From RYN-230 sp963837515 (GTDB taxonomy: Bacteria > Actinomycetota > Actinomycetes > Streptosporangiales > Streptosporangiaceae), in NCBI GenBank assembly GCA_963837515.1, contig CAWINT010000006.1, positions 434,001-498,000 on the forward strand: a stretch of 64,000 nt of DNA. The letters are read 5' to 3'. The first letter of the stretch is position 1; the number at the start of each line of letters is the position of its first letter. A program made the position numbers and the translations under genes. Of this stretch, positions 49,031-57,478 are shown in pieces. The notes beneath the pieces were generated by a model that saw only the letters and a program-made list of their open reading frames with translations, was not told the origin of the DNA and ran no database searches.

Positions 49031-50706
49031 CCGACATCGGGCTGGGGAGCTGGGCGGCCCGGCGGGCCCGGATCGATCCCGCCGCGATCGCGTTGCGGCA
49101 GGGCTCCCGGGCGCTCAGCTACCTGGACCTGGCCCGGCGGGTGGATACCCTCGCCGGGTCGCTGGCCGGGCTGGGCATCGGGCGCGGCGACAAAGTCGGC
49201 TACCTGGGCCGCAGCGACATCGCCACGTTCGAGTCGCTGCTCGCGGCGGGACGGCTCGGCGCGGTTTTCGTTCCGCTCAATATCCGGCTGACGGCCGCCG
49301 AGATCACCGCCCTGCTCGCGGACTGCGGGGCCCGCGTCCTGGTCTTCGGCCCGGAAACGGCCGCGCTGGCCGCGGCGGCCGCGCCCGGCTCCCCGGTCAC
49401 TGACCTCATCGCGCTCGACCCGGCGGCACCTCCGGGCGCGCTGGACTACCAGGCGCTGGCGACCCCCGCGGACCAGGCGTGGCCGGGCGGCGGCCGCGCG
49501 GGCCGGGAACTCGCCGAGGTCGGCCTGGACGATCCCGCGGTGCTGCTGTACACCAGCGGCACCACCGGGCGGCCGAAGGGCGCGCTGCTGACCCACGGCA
49601 ACATCACGTTCAACACCGTGAACCAGCTCGCCACCACGGACGTGCTGTCCAGCGACGTGGTGCTCTGCTCCGCGCCGCTGTTCCACGTCGCCGGGCTCGG
49701 CCAGGTGACCCTGCCGACCCTGTTCAAGGGCGGCACCCTGGTCGTGATGCCCCGGTTCGAGCCGGGCGCGGCGCTCGGCCTGATCCCCGAGCTGGGCGTG
49801 ACCGCCTTCCCAGCGGTGCCCACGATGCTGCAACTGCTCTGTGACCATCCTGATTTCCCCGCCGCGGACCTGAGCTCGCTGCGGTACATCGTCTACGGCG
49901 GTTCCCCGGTGCTGGCCCGGGTGGCCCGGGCCTGGGCGGACCGGGGCGTGCTGCTGCTGCAGGGGTACGGCATGACTGAGGCCGCCCCGGGGCTGCTGCT
50001 CTCGGCGCCGGCCGGGGCCCCGGACCGGGTGCTGTCGGCGGGCGTCCCCCAGTTCTTCACCGATCTGGCCCTGCTGGGCCCGGACGGCATCACCACCCCG
50101 CCGGGCACCGGCGAGCTGCTGGCCCGGGGGCCGAACGTGTTCCCCGGCTACCTGAACCGGCCCGCGGAATCGGCCGCGGCGCTGGCCGACGGCTGGCTGC
50201 ACACCGGGGACGTGGTCCGGATGGACCCCGAGGGCTGGGGGTACGTGGTCGGCCGGGTCAAGGACATGATCATCTCGGGCGGGGAGAACATCTACCCAGC
50301 TGAGGTCGAATCGGTCATCGCCGACGTGCCCGGGGTGGCCGACTGTGCCGTCGTCGGCGTCCCGGACGAGCGGTGGGGCGAGGTGGGTTTCGCCGTGGTG
50401 GTGCCCCATGACGGAGCGGCCGTGGACGCCGCCGCCGTCCGTGCCCACCTGGACCCGCGGCTGGCCCGGTACAAGATCCCGAAGTACATCCGCATCGCCG
50501 GCCGCCTGCCGCGGACCAGTACGGGAAAGGTCATCAAGGCGGCGCTGCGCGAGATGGCGGCCGGCGAGATGACCGGGCCGGGCGGGGGGACGCCGGACGG
50601 CGAGATGCGGGACGGCGAGATGCGGGACGGCGAGATGCGGGACGGGGAGATGCGGGACGGGGAGACGGAGCACCGGGGGGTGACCGGTGGTCGTCCCGGC
50701 GAGTGA
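49027..50706 (+). CDS. AMP-dependent acyl-CoA synthetase with a C-terminal pentapeptide repeat
   Basis: An adenylate-forming ligase: P-loop LLYTSGTTGRPKGALLTHGN, LFHVAG, GYGMTEAAP, GWLHTGDVVRMD and KDMIISGGENIYPAEVE, with the catalytic lysine in RTSTGKVIKAALR. It probably activates a fatty or aromatic acid made by or for the adjoining amidohydrolase. The GTG start overlaps the amidohydrolase stop (GTGA). After the normal end, residues about 524-548 are five DGEMR-type units, then a short tail. Confidence 0.92.
   Translation: MTDIGLGSWAARRARIDPAAIALRQGSRALSYLDLARRVDTLAGSLAGLGIGRGDKVGYLGRSDIATFESLLAAGRLGAVFVPLNIRLTAAEITALLADCGARVLVFGPETAALAAAAAPGSPVTDLIALDPAAPPGALDYQALATPADQAWPGGGRAGRELAEVGLDDPAVLLYTSGTTGRPKGALLTHGNITFNTVNQLATTDVLSSDVVLCSAPLFHVAGLGQVTLPTLFKGGTLVVMPRFEPGAALGLIPELGVTAFPAVPTMLQLLCDHPDFPAADLSSLRYIVYGGSPVLARVARAWADRGVLLLQGYGMTEAAPGLLLSAPAGAPDRVLSAGVPQFFTDLALLGPDGITTPPGTGELLARGPNVFPGYLNRPAESAAALADGWLHTGDVVRMDPEGWGYVVGRVKDMIISGGENIYPAEVESVIADVPGVADCAVVGVPDERWGEVGFAVVVPHDGAAVDAAAVRAHLDPRLARYKIPKYIRIAGRLPRTSTGKVIKAALREMAAGEMTGPGGGTPDGEMRDGEMRDGEMRDGEMRDGETEHRGVTGGRPGE
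50596..50670 (+). repeat. 15-bp in-frame tandem repeat at the ligase C-terminus
   Basis: Five 15-bp units encode DGEMR (the last one DGETE). The first three are identical. Confidence 0.95.
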
Positions 50707-50796
50707 AATTTCGCGCCGGATATCCCGGCCGCCCGCCCAGTCACCCGCCCGTACCTGCCCTATCCGGCGGCTGCGGCCCGCGCCAGCGGCGGATCG

Positions 50797-50836
50797 TTGA
50801 CAGGACGCGCGCCGGGAACCGAAGTTTGCGCTAACA
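50797..50836 (+). promoter_or_regulatory. Candidate promoter and LacI-type operator for the GH62 gene
   Basis: TTGACA at 50797-50802, an 18-base spacer and GAAGTT form a plausible promoter. AGTTTGCGCTAACA (50823-50836) overlaps it and resembles the general LacI-family operator TGTTAGCGCTAACA. It shares GCGCTA with copy 2 of the xylan operator. Binding by the same repressor is inference. Confidence 0.4.
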
Positions 50837-50894
50837 ATCCTGACCTCGCCCGGCTGTGCGGCGAGCGGCAGGCATTCACCGTGCGGAGGATTCG

Positions 50895-52379
50895 ATGCAG
50901 AGGTTTCGCCACCGGTCCCGCTGGTTAACCGCCGTGACGGCTGCGGCGGCGGTTATCGCCGCCACCGGAGCACTGCAGCACTCCGGGGCCCGGGCGGCAT
51001 CCGCGGGATGTTCGGTGTCCTACAGCGTCTCGTCACAGTGGCCGGCCGGGTTCACCGCCAGCGTGTCGATCACCAACCTGGGCAGCCCGCTCACCTCATG
51101 GGCGCTGACCTGGGACTTCACTGCCGGGCAGCAGGTCACCCAGGGCTGGAGCGCCACCTATTCGCAGACCGGCACGAAGGTCACGGCGACGAACGCGAGC
51201 TGGAACGGCAGCCTCGCCACCGGTGGCTCCGCCACCATCGGCTTCAACGGGTCGTGGAACAACGCCAGCAACCCGGCACCGGCCGACTTCGCCCTGAACG
51301 GGGTGGCGTGCACCGGAAGCGTGACCGGCTCGCCCAGCCCCTCGGCCTCGCCGACCCCCACACCCACCGCGACGCCCACCCCCACCCCGACGCCCACGCC
51401 CACCTCCACCGCGACCGGTTCGCTGCCCGGCAGCTTCAAGTGGAATTCGAGCGGTGTGCTGATCAGCCCGCACTCCGACTCGCACAACATCATCGCGGTG
51501 AAGGACCCGTCGGTGGTGAACTACAACGGCCAGTGGTACGTGGCCGCGTCCACGGTGAACTCGTCGGGCGCCTACGGCATCGAGTTCCTCAGCTTCTCCA
51601 GCTGGTCGCAGGCGAGCTCCGCCACGCCGGTTTATGCGGACCAGACGTCGATCGGCGGCGGGTACAAGACCGCGCCCATGCTGTTCTACTTCGCCCCGCA
51701 GAAGCTGTGGTACGTGACCTACCAGATGGGCAGCAACATCGGGTACTCCACCAACCCCGATGTCACCAACCCCTACGGGTGGAGCGCGACCAAGACCTTC
51801 TACTCCGGCATGCCGTCGATCATCTCCCAGAACATCGGCTCCGGCTACTGGGTCAACTCCTGGGTCATCTGCGACAGCGCCAACTGCTACCTATTCTCCA
51901 TGGACGACAACGGGCACCTGTACCGGTCGCAGACCTCGGTCGGGAACTTCCCCAACGGAATGGGCAACACGGCCATCGCCGCGTCGAACTCCAACCCGTA
52001 CGCCTTCTTCGAGGCCGACAACGTCTACAAGGTCGCGGGCCAGAACCAGTACCTGCTGATCGTCGAGGCCATCGCCGCCAGCGGCCGCCGGGAGTTCAAG
52101 GCCTATACCGCCAATGCGCTCAACGGCTCCTGGGCTCCGCTGGCCGACACGGACAGCAATCCCTTTATGGCGGCCAACAACGTCTCGTTCAGCGGCAGCG
52201 CGTGGAGCCAGGACTTCAGCAGCGGCGAGATGATCCGGGCCGGCTACGACCAGACCCTGACCATCAGCCCCTGCAAGATCCAGTACCTCTACCAGGGACA
52301 CGACCCGAGCGCCAACCAGAGCTACAACCTGCTGCCCTGGCGGCTGGGTTTGGCCACCCAGACCAACTCCACCTGCTGA
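50895..52379 (+). CDS. Secreted CBM2-GH62 alpha-L-arabinofuranosidase
   Basis: A 494-residue secreted enzyme: signal peptide (1-36), N-terminal CBM2 (about 39-139, CSVSYSVSSQWPAGFTASVSITN), a Pro/Thr linker, and a GH62 catalytic domain from about residue 178. KDPSVVNYNGQWYVAASTVNSSGAYGIEFL, GGGYKTAPMLFYFAPQKLWYVTYQ and EADNVYKVAGQNQYLLIVEAIAASGRREF are the GH62 signatures carrying the catalytic acids. It removes arabinose branches from arabinoxylan outside the cell, complementing GH30. The ATG at 50895 has GGAGGA upstream. Confidence 0.95.
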   Translation: MQRFRHRSRWLTAVTAAAAVIAATGALQHSGARAASAGCSVSYSVSSQWPAGFTASVSITNLGSPLTSWALTWDFTAGQQVTQGWSATYSQTGTKVTATNASWNGSLATGGSATIGFNGSWNNASNPAPADFALNGVACTGSVTGSPSPSASPTPTPTATPTPTPTPTPTSTATGSLPGSFKWNSSGVLISPHSDSHNIIAVKDPSVVNYNGQWYVAASTVNSSGAYGIEFLSFSSWSQASSATPVYADQTSIGGGYKTAPMLFYFAPQKLWYVTYQMGSNIGYSTNPDVTNPYGWSATKTFYSGMPSIISQNIGSGYWVNSWVICDSANCYLFSMDDNGHLYRSQTSVGNFPNGMGNTAIAASNSNPYAFFEADNVYKVAGQNQYLLIVEAIAASGRREFKAYTANALNGSWAPLADTDSNPFMAANNVSFSGSAWSQDFSSGEMIRAGYDQTLTISPCKIQYLYQGHDPSANQSYNLLPWRLGLATQTNSTC

Positions 52380-52418
52380 GGCGCCGCGCTGGCGGTGCCG
52401 GAGGCAGCCTCCGGTGCT

Positions 52419-52450
52419 CGCGCGCCCGTGGGTCCGCCCACGGGCGCGCG
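52419..52450. terminator. 14-bp perfect hairpin after the GH62 gene
   Basis: CGCGCGCCCGTGGG, loop TCCG, then the exact complement, followed by CTCATTCT. It lies between the convergent GH62 and ThDP-enzyme genes. Confidence 0.85.
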
Positions 52451-52496
52451 CTCATTCTGGCCGCCAGCCGGGGGAAACTGGAGCTTCCCTTACCGG

Positions 52497-54047
52497 CTAA
52501 CCGACCGGCGGGATCACCGCCTCGATGAGGTGCGGCCCCGGCTGCGCCAGGGCCCGGCGCAGCTGCTCAGCGAAGTCCGGGGCGGTGGTGGCGCGGCTGG
52601 CCGGGACGCCCATCCCGGTGGCGAGGGCGGTGAAGTCCAGGTCCGGCCCCGACAGATCGAGCAGGCGGCGCGAGGCCTCCCCGGCCGTCTCGGCGCCGAC
52701 CCGGCTGCGCTCCAGGTCGAGGATCGCGTAGCGGCGGTTACTGAAGATCACCGTGGTGATGTCCAGGCTTTCCCGGGCGTGGGTCCATAGCGCGGAGATC
52801 GTGTACATCGCGCTGCCGTCGGCCTCCAGGGCGAGCACCGGGCGGTCCGGGCAGGCCACCGCGGCACCGGCGGCCAGCGGCAGGCCCTGGCCGATGGCCC
52901 CGCCGGTCAGCGTGAGCCAGTCGTGCGGCGGCGCGCCGGCGGTCGCCCCTGGCAGCCACAGACCGGACGTATTGGCCTGGTCCGACACGATGGCGCCCTC
53001 GGGCAGCAACGCCCCGATGACCGCGGCGGCGCGCTCCGCGGTGAGGTCCCCGTCCGGCAGCGGCGGGCGGGCCGGCGGCTGCGGCTCTGCCCTGGCTCCC
53101 GGGGCCACCAGGTCGGCCAGGGCGGCCAGCGCGCCGGGCACGTCCTCGCCCGGCCCGGCCAGTAGCTGCACCGCACACCCGGGCGGCACCAGGGAGCTGG
53201 GCCGGCCCGGGTAGGCGAAGAACGACACCGGCTCCCGCGCGCCGGCCAGGATCAGCTGCTGGGCGCCGTCCAGCTGCGCCAGCGCGAACTCGGCCAGGTA
53301 CGCGAGCCGGTCCACGGCGGGGATGCCCGCGCCCCGTTCGTGCCGGGCCGGGAAGGTCTCGGCGAGCAACCGGACCCCGGTGGCCGCGGCGATCCGGCTG
53401 GCCGCATCCAGGGCCAGGCTCAGCGCCGCCCCGCCGAGCAGCAGGACGCAGGACGGACCGTGCCGGGCCGCTTCGGCGGCGGCGCGGAGGGGGCCGCCGG
53501 GAACCTGGGCGGGCCCGCGGACCGGGCGCGGTGGCGCCGGCCCGGCCCCCTCCGACCAGGACACGTCGGCCGGCAGCAGGAGCGTGGCGATCCCGCCGGG
53601 CGGGGCCATCGCCGCGGCGACCGCATCGGCGCCATCCGCGGCCACGTCGGCGCTGCGGGCCGAGCGCCGGACCCAGCGGGACACCGACCCGGCCAGTGCC
53701 GCCAGGTCCGACTGCAGTGGCGCGTCGTAGCGCTCGTGATAGGTCGCGTGATCGCCGGCCACCACAACCAGCGGCACGGCCGCCCGCCGGGCGTTGTGCA
53801 GATTCGCCAGCCCGTTGGCCAGGCCCGGACCGAGGTGCAGCAGGGCGCAGGCGGGCCGCCCGGCCATCCGGGCGAAACCGTCGGCCGCCCCGGTGGCGGT
53901 GCCCTCGAACAGGCACAGCACCGCGCGCATGGCCGGGACCGCGTCCAGCGCCGCCACGAAGTGCATCTCGGAGGTGCCCGGGTTAGCGAAGCACACGTCG
54001 ACGCCGCTGGCCGCGAGCGTGCGGATCAGTGCCTGCGCGCCGTTCAT
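52497..54047 (-). CDS. Thiamine-diphosphate enzyme, acetolactate-synthase/benzoylformate-decarboxylase-like
   Basis: A 516-residue ThDP enzyme: MNGAQALIRTLAASGVDVCFANPGTSEMHFV with catalytic E48 (LFEGTATGAADGFARM), LTGGAIGQGLPLAAGAAV, and cofactor motif EADGSAMYTISALWTHARE...IFSNRRYAILDLE. The PP-domain motif reads EADG instead of GDG, a change seen in the benzoylformate-decarboxylase-like IlvX subgroup. Its substrate is unknown. I start at the ATG at 54047 with GGGAGGAA seven bases upstream; the long open frame beyond it is not conserved. It is distinct from the ThDP enzyme at 29316. Confidence 0.88.
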   Translation of the reverse strand: MNGAQALIRTLAASGVDVCFANPGTSEMHFVAALDAVPAMRAVLCLFEGTATGAADGFARMAGRPACALLHLGPGLANGLANLHNARRAAVPLVVVAGDHATYHERYDAPLQSDLAALAGSVSRWVRRSARSADVAADGADAVAAAMAPPGGIATLLLPADVSWSEGAGPAPPRPVRGPAQVPGGPLRAAAEAARHGPSCVLLLGGAALSLALDAASRIAAATGVRLLAETFPARHERGAGIPAVDRLAYLAEFALAQLDGAQQLILAGAREPVSFFAYPGRPSSLVPPGCAVQLLAGPGEDVPGALAALADLVAPGARAEPQPPARPPLPDGDLTAERAAAVIGALLPEGAIVSDQANTSGLWLPGATAGAPPHDWLTLTGGAIGQGLPLAAGAAVACPDRPVLALEADGSAMYTISALWTHARESLDITTVIFSNRRYAILDLERSRVGAETAGEASRRLLDLSGPDLDFTALATGMGVPASRATTAPDFAEQLRRALAQPGPHLIEAVIPPVG

Positions 54048-54206
54048 CGGCGTTCCTCCCGTTGCCCGGGGCGAGCTTACGTCGGCTGGAGAAGCATAAG
54101 GCGGCCGTATCCGGCAAGATGTCGAGGAGCCGCCGAGCCGGCCGTGGCCGGCGGGCCGTCGGCAGCTCCAGGAAAAAACCACGGCCAGTGACTCCAGCGG
54201 GGTGAT

Positions 54207-54545
54207 GTGGAAACTGGTAGCGGCCCGGGCGAGCCGGGCACGATCGTGGTCAGGCTGCCGAACGAGATCGACTACAGCAACGGCCAGCAGGTCCAGGAGG
54301 AGCTGCTGGCCGCGTTCCAGCCGGGCGTACAGCGGGTGGTCATCGACATGACGTCGGTGACGTTCTGCGACTCGGCTGGCCTGGCCAGGATCGCTACCAC
54401 TCAGCGGATCGCTGCCGCCCGCGGTACCGATCTGCGCATCGCGGCGTCCGAGGGAATCGTGACCAAGATCTTCGAGATCACCGGGCTGGACACCCTCGTG
54501 CCGGTGTATCCCTCGCTCGACGAGGCGCTGGGCCCAGACGGCTGA
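54207..54545 (+). CDS. STAS-domain anti-sigma factor antagonist
   Basis: A 112-residue SpoIIAA/RsbV-type protein: TIVVRLPNEIDYSNGQQVQEELLAAF, VVIDMTSVTFCDSAGLARI with the phospho-acceptor S56, and a C-terminal FEITGLDTLVPVYPSLDEAL. Unphosphorylated, such proteins bind an anti-sigma kinase and free a stress sigma factor. No kinase or sigma factor is nearby, so its partner is encoded elsewhere. The start is a GTG. Confidence 0.93.
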   Translation: METGSGPGEPGTIVVRLPNEIDYSNGQQVQEELLAAFQPGVQRVVIDMTSVTFCDSAGLARIATTQRIAAARGTDLRIAASEGIVTKIFEITGLDTLVPVYPSLDEALGPDG

Positions 54546-54929
54546 TGCCGGAACGGGTGGGCCGCCCCGGCGCGCTGTGGCCAGTCCCGCAACCGGCCCC
54601 GGATCGGGCGAGGCCAGCCGGATCCGCCCCGCTTCCGGCGCCCGGCCGAGTGGCGAACGCCACAGGCCGCGGTCGCTCCCAGCGGCTTCGCTGCAACCTG
54701 GGGTGACATATCGTGAGCCGGTCGGCGATGAGGCTGGCGTAACTCCCGGATGTCTGGCACAGGCCGCTGCCTGCCGGGCACCCGCCCGACACACCGCCAG
54801 GTGGAGGCGTTACATGGTCCCCCTGACCCGCGGGCTGAACTGCTGTCCCGGCGCTGATCGCAACATCCCCCGCGTTCGGCAGCGCGGGCCGGCCGCCCGG
54901 CCGGAGCGGAAGCGGGAGCGGGAGCGCCC
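54546..54929. other. Gene-free stretch before the DUF3040 gene
   Basis: Several frames are open for 100 codons in these 384 bases, but none has a domain, a ribosome site or natural composition. GGAGCGGAAGCGGGAGCGGGAG just before 54930 is a purine run that contains the ribosome site of the next gene. Confidence 0.5.
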
Positions 54930-55535
54930 ATGAGCCTCAGCCCGTGGGAAGAGCAGGTCCTCGACCGGATCAGGCATCACCTCAGCGGAACCGACCCCAA
55001 GCTGACCGCGCTGCTGGGCATCTTCAGCCGGCTGACCGCGGGCGAGGACATGCCACCCCGGGCAGGCCTGCGGCAGTGGTCACGGCGGACGGCACGCCGG
55101 GCCGTGCGCACGGCCCGGCATCCGGGCCGGAAGACGGCGCGGACGGGGATCCAGCCCGCCCGTCCCGGCGCGACGGCGGCCCGTCCCGGCGCGACGGCGG
55201 CCCGCCCCGGCGCGACGGCGGCCCGCCCCGGGCGGCCGTCAGCGCGGGCCGGCCTGATGGCGGCCCGTTCCGGCGGCCGCCGGTATCACCAGTCCCTGCT
55301 GCTGACCTGGATCGTGGTCTCGGTCACCCTGATCGCGGTGGCGCTCGGGTTCAGCCGCGGTCCCGGCCGGTCCGGATGCGCTGCGGCGTGGGCGCTGGCC
55401 TGCCCGGTAGCCGTGTCGGCCCACGTGCAGGCGCCCACCGGGCCTACCCCGGCGCGGGCCGGCACCTCTGTACGGGCCCACCCCAAAACGTCGGCCAGCC
55501 CTTCCGCCATCCCGCCGCAGGCGCCACCGGGCTGA
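54930..55535 (+). CDS. DUF3040-like membrane protein with RPGATAA repeats
   Basis: A 201-residue protein that starts MSLSPWEEQVLDRIRHHLSGTDPKLTALLGIFSRLTAGEDMP, the pattern of actinobacterial DUF3040 proteins. An Arg/Ala-rich region then contains three RPGATAA units (residues 78-98), followed by a single membrane helix (LLLTWIVVSVTLIAVALGF, about 131-149) and a Pro/Ala/Thr-rich end. DUF3040 proteins are small membrane proteins of unknown function, often with two helices; here only one is clear. Confidence 0.72.
   Translation: MSLSPWEEQVLDRIRHHLSGTDPKLTALLGIFSRLTAGEDMPPRAGLRQWSRRTARRAVRTARHPGRKTARTGIQPARPGATAARPGATAARPGATAARPGRPSARAGLMAARSGGRRYHQSLLLTWIVVSVTLIAVALGFSRGPGRSGCAAAWALACPVAVSAHVQAPTGPTPARAGTSVRAHPKTSASPSAIPPQAPPG
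55161..55223 (+). repeat. 21-bp in-frame tandem repeat in the DUF3040 gene
   Basis: Three 21-bp units encode RPGATAA; units one and two are identical, and a partial fourth follows. Confidence 0.9.
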
Positions 55536-55570
55536 CCGCGGCCCGCGGCCGGCTGCCCCGCTCAGCCTGC

Positions 55571-55609
55571 ATCAGCCGGGCTGCCCCCCGGCCGGCCGGG
55601 GCAGCTGAT
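55571..55609. terminator. Interrupted hairpin at the DUF3040/SRPBCC convergent end
   Basis: ATCAGC and GCTGAT form the outer stem and CTGCCCC with GGGGCAG an inner stem, with small bulges. It touches the SRPBCC stop codon and may terminate the DUF3040 transcript. Confidence 0.45.
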
Positions 55610-56061
55610 CAGGGGGTGCGGTGGGCGCGGGCATAGGCGTCCAGGCGGGCGAGTTCGTCAGCGTAGATGCCGCGCATGGCCCGCGGTGCGAACAGCCGCT
55701 CGAAGAATCCGCCGACACCGCCGGCCCCGTCCCACGTGGTCGCGATCTGCACCAGACACGCGTCGCCCTGCGGCGTGACCGTCGTCCGGGTGACCAGGCT
55801 GGAACCGGTGTCCGACTCGGTCAGCACCCGGCCCGGCTCAGGCTCGGCCACCTGCATCCGGTAGTCACGGCTGCGGCCCCCGGCCGTCACCCGGAACCGG
55901 GTGATCGTGCCCGCGCCGACCCCGCCGGACTCCACCCGGAAATCCGAGAATGCGGGGGGCAGGAAGTGCGCATGGTGCTGGCGCATATCCACCAGGTACC
56001 CGTACACGGCGTCCGCAGGCGCCTCCACCGTCCGCTCCGCGGAGACGTGGATCGTAGCCAT
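55609..56061 (-). CDS. SRPBCC-fold (polyketide cyclase-like) protein
   Basis: A 150-residue START-like protein: IHVSAERTVEAPADAVYGYLVDMRQHHAHFLPPAFSDFRVESGGVGAGTITRF, VTAGGRSRDYRMQV and a C-terminal helix AMRGIYADELARLDAYA. The fold binds hydrophobic ligands. This subgroup is uncharacterised. It is a monocistronic gene upstream of nothing obviously related. Confidence 0.88.
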   Translation of the reverse strand: MATIHVSAERTVEAPADAVYGYLVDMRQHHAHFLPPAFSDFRVESGGVGAGTITRFRVTAGGRSRDYRMQVAEPEPGRVLTESDTGSSLVTRTTVTPQGDACLVQIATTWDGAGGVGGFFERLFAPRAMRGIYADELARLDAYARAHRTP

Positions 56062-56157
56062 GGCGCCTGTCTATCATCCGCCCGGCGGCCGGACCTGACG
56101 GCCTCCCCGCTGGGCCGGGCCGCCAGCCCAGGACCGGCCCGGAGACGGATCGCCTGG

Positions 56158-56439
56158 TCAGGACTTGACCAGGCGCGCGATGGCGTCGGAAGCTTCGCGG
56201 ACCTTCTCGGTGGCGGCGTCGCCCCCCTGGGCGATGGCCCCGGCCACGCAGTGACCGAGGTGCTCCTCGAGCAGGCCGAGCGCCACCGACTGCAGCGCCT
56301 TGGTCGCCGCCGCCACCTGGGTGAGGATGTCGATGCAGTACTTGTCTTCCTCGACCATCCGCTGCAGGCCACGGACCTGCCCCTCGATCCGGCGCAGCCG
56401 CTTGAGGTAGTCGTCCTTGTTCTGCGTGTACCCGTGCAT
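56158..56439 (-). CDS. csoR: CsoR-family copper-sensing repressor
   Basis: A 93-residue all-helical repressor: YLKRLRRIEGQVRGLQRMVEEDKYCIDILTQVAAATKALQSVALGLLEEHLGHCV. The copper ligands C35, H60 and C64 are all present, which argues for a genuine Cu(I) sensor rather than a persulfide- or formaldehyde-sensing relative. I start at the ATG at 56439 with GGAGAC just upstream. No copper ATPase or chaperone gene adjoins it, so its targets lie elsewhere or in the divergent DUF202 genes. Confidence 0.9.
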   Translation of the reverse strand: MHGYTQNKDDYLKRLRRIEGQVRGLQRMVEEDKYCIDILTQVAAATKALQSVALGLLEEHLGHCVAGAIAQGGDAATEKVREASDAIARLVKS

Positions 56440-56626
56440 GCTGTCTCCGGTCTCGCTGGGGCGCCGCCCACCCTGGCAACTCACTGTAGCGACCCGGCCG
56501 GTGCCCCTGGCGTGGGGCCGACGCAGCCGCCCGATCTCCCCGGCGCCAGCGGCACGATGACGCGGAGCGGTCCTGACCGCCGCCGGGACTCCAGGTCCGT
56601 GCCACGATGAGAGCTGACGGGACGCG

Positions 56627-57034
56627 ATGGCGCGGGGAGGGACGACGAGCGGTCACGAGAGTGGGAACCCACCCGGTTCCGCGGCGTCCGGCCCGGAGCG
56701 GGAGCCGGATCCGCGGTACACGCTGGCCAACGAGCGCACCTTCCTGGCCTGGAACCGGACGGCGCTGGCGCTGGTCGTGTCGGGCCTGGGCATCGTCCAG
56801 CTGCTCCCGCCGTTCAAGGGAGTGCCGTGGGGACGCCACGTGCTGGGCATTCCGCTCGTCGTGCTGGGAGCCCTGGTGTCGGTGACGGCCTACCTGGAAT
56901 GGCAGCGCAACCAGGCAGCCATGCGGCGCAGCGCGCCGCTGCCCCGGTCGGTGCTGCCCCGGCTGCTGGCCATCGCCATCGCGGCGGTAGCCGTCGCGTC
57001 GGCCGTCGTGCTGCTGCTGTCGGCGGCCCGGTGA
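56627..57034 (+). CDS. DUF202 (YidH-type) membrane protein
   Basis: A 135-residue protein: hydrophilic N-terminus, then RYTLANERTFLAWNRTALALVVSGLGIVQLLPPF, the DUF202 signature, and two further helices (VLGIPLVVLGALVSVTAYLEW, LLAIAIAAVAVASAVVLLLSA). The role of DUF202 proteins is unknown. It is paired with a second DUF202 gene 114 bases on; such pairs are common in actinobacteria. Confidence 0.9.
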   Translation: MARGGTTSGHESGNPPGSAASGPEREPDPRYTLANERTFLAWNRTALALVVSGLGIVQLLPPFKGVPWGRHVLGIPLVVLGALVSVTAYLEWQRNQAAMRRSAPLPRSVLPRLLAIAIAAVAVASAVVLLLSAAR

Positions 57035-57060
57035 CCCGGGCTCTGCTGTCAGCCGCCCAG

Positions 57061-57120
57061 CGCGGAAGCGGCCCACGCGGAAGCGGCCCAGGCGGAGGCG
57101 GCCCACGCGGAGGCGGCCCA
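57061..57120 (+). repeat. 15-bp tandem repeat between two DUF202 genes
   Basis: Four contiguous 15-bp units of CGCGGAAGCGGCCCA type with one to two base differences. A stop codon separates it from the start of the second gene in its frame, so it is not translated as part of that gene. Confidence 0.9.
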
Positions 57121-57148
57121 CGCAGCGGGCGGCCAGTGAGGAGACGGG

Positions 57149-57478
57149 ATGCCACCGCCGGATCCGCTGGACGGTGACCCGGGGCTGGCCCGCGAGCGGA
57201 CCCGCCTGGCCTGGACGAGGACCGCGCTGGCTTTCGCCGCGGTCGGCGCGGTGATCCTGCGCCGGGAGGTGATCGCCGGCGTGGTCATCCTGGTCCTGGC
57301 GCCCGTGGTCTGGGCGCTCGGCCGGCTGCCCGCGCACCAGCTCACGGCCCCCCAGCAAGCCCGGCGGCTGCTGATGCTGACGGTGACGGTCGTGCTGATC
57401 TCGATCGTGGCCGTGGCCGTCGCGGTGCTGGGCCCGAGCCCGGACAGCCTCGACCAGCTGCTCCGGCTGCCACGTTAG
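57149..57478 (+). CDS. Second DUF202 membrane protein
   Basis: A 109-residue protein: LARERTRLAWTRTALAFAAVGAVILRREVIAGVVILVLAPVVWALGRLP and a third helix LLMLTVTVVLISIVAVAVAVLG. It shares the ER-R-AW-RTALA signature with its neighbour but is shorter and lacks the hydrophilic N-terminus. GAGGAGAC lies before the ATG. Its TAG stop overlaps the TAA stop of the opposing DAG-kinase-like gene. Confidence 0.9.
   Translation: MPPPDPLDGDPGLARERTRLAWTRTALAFAAVGAVILRREVIAGVVILVLAPVVWALGRLPAHQLTAPQQARRLLMLTVTVVLISIVAVAVAVLGPSPDSLDQLLRLPR

Noticed and set aside
54577..54933. Open frame between the STAS and DUF3040 genes
   Set aside because: No ribosome site, biased Arg/Pro/Ala composition and no domain.
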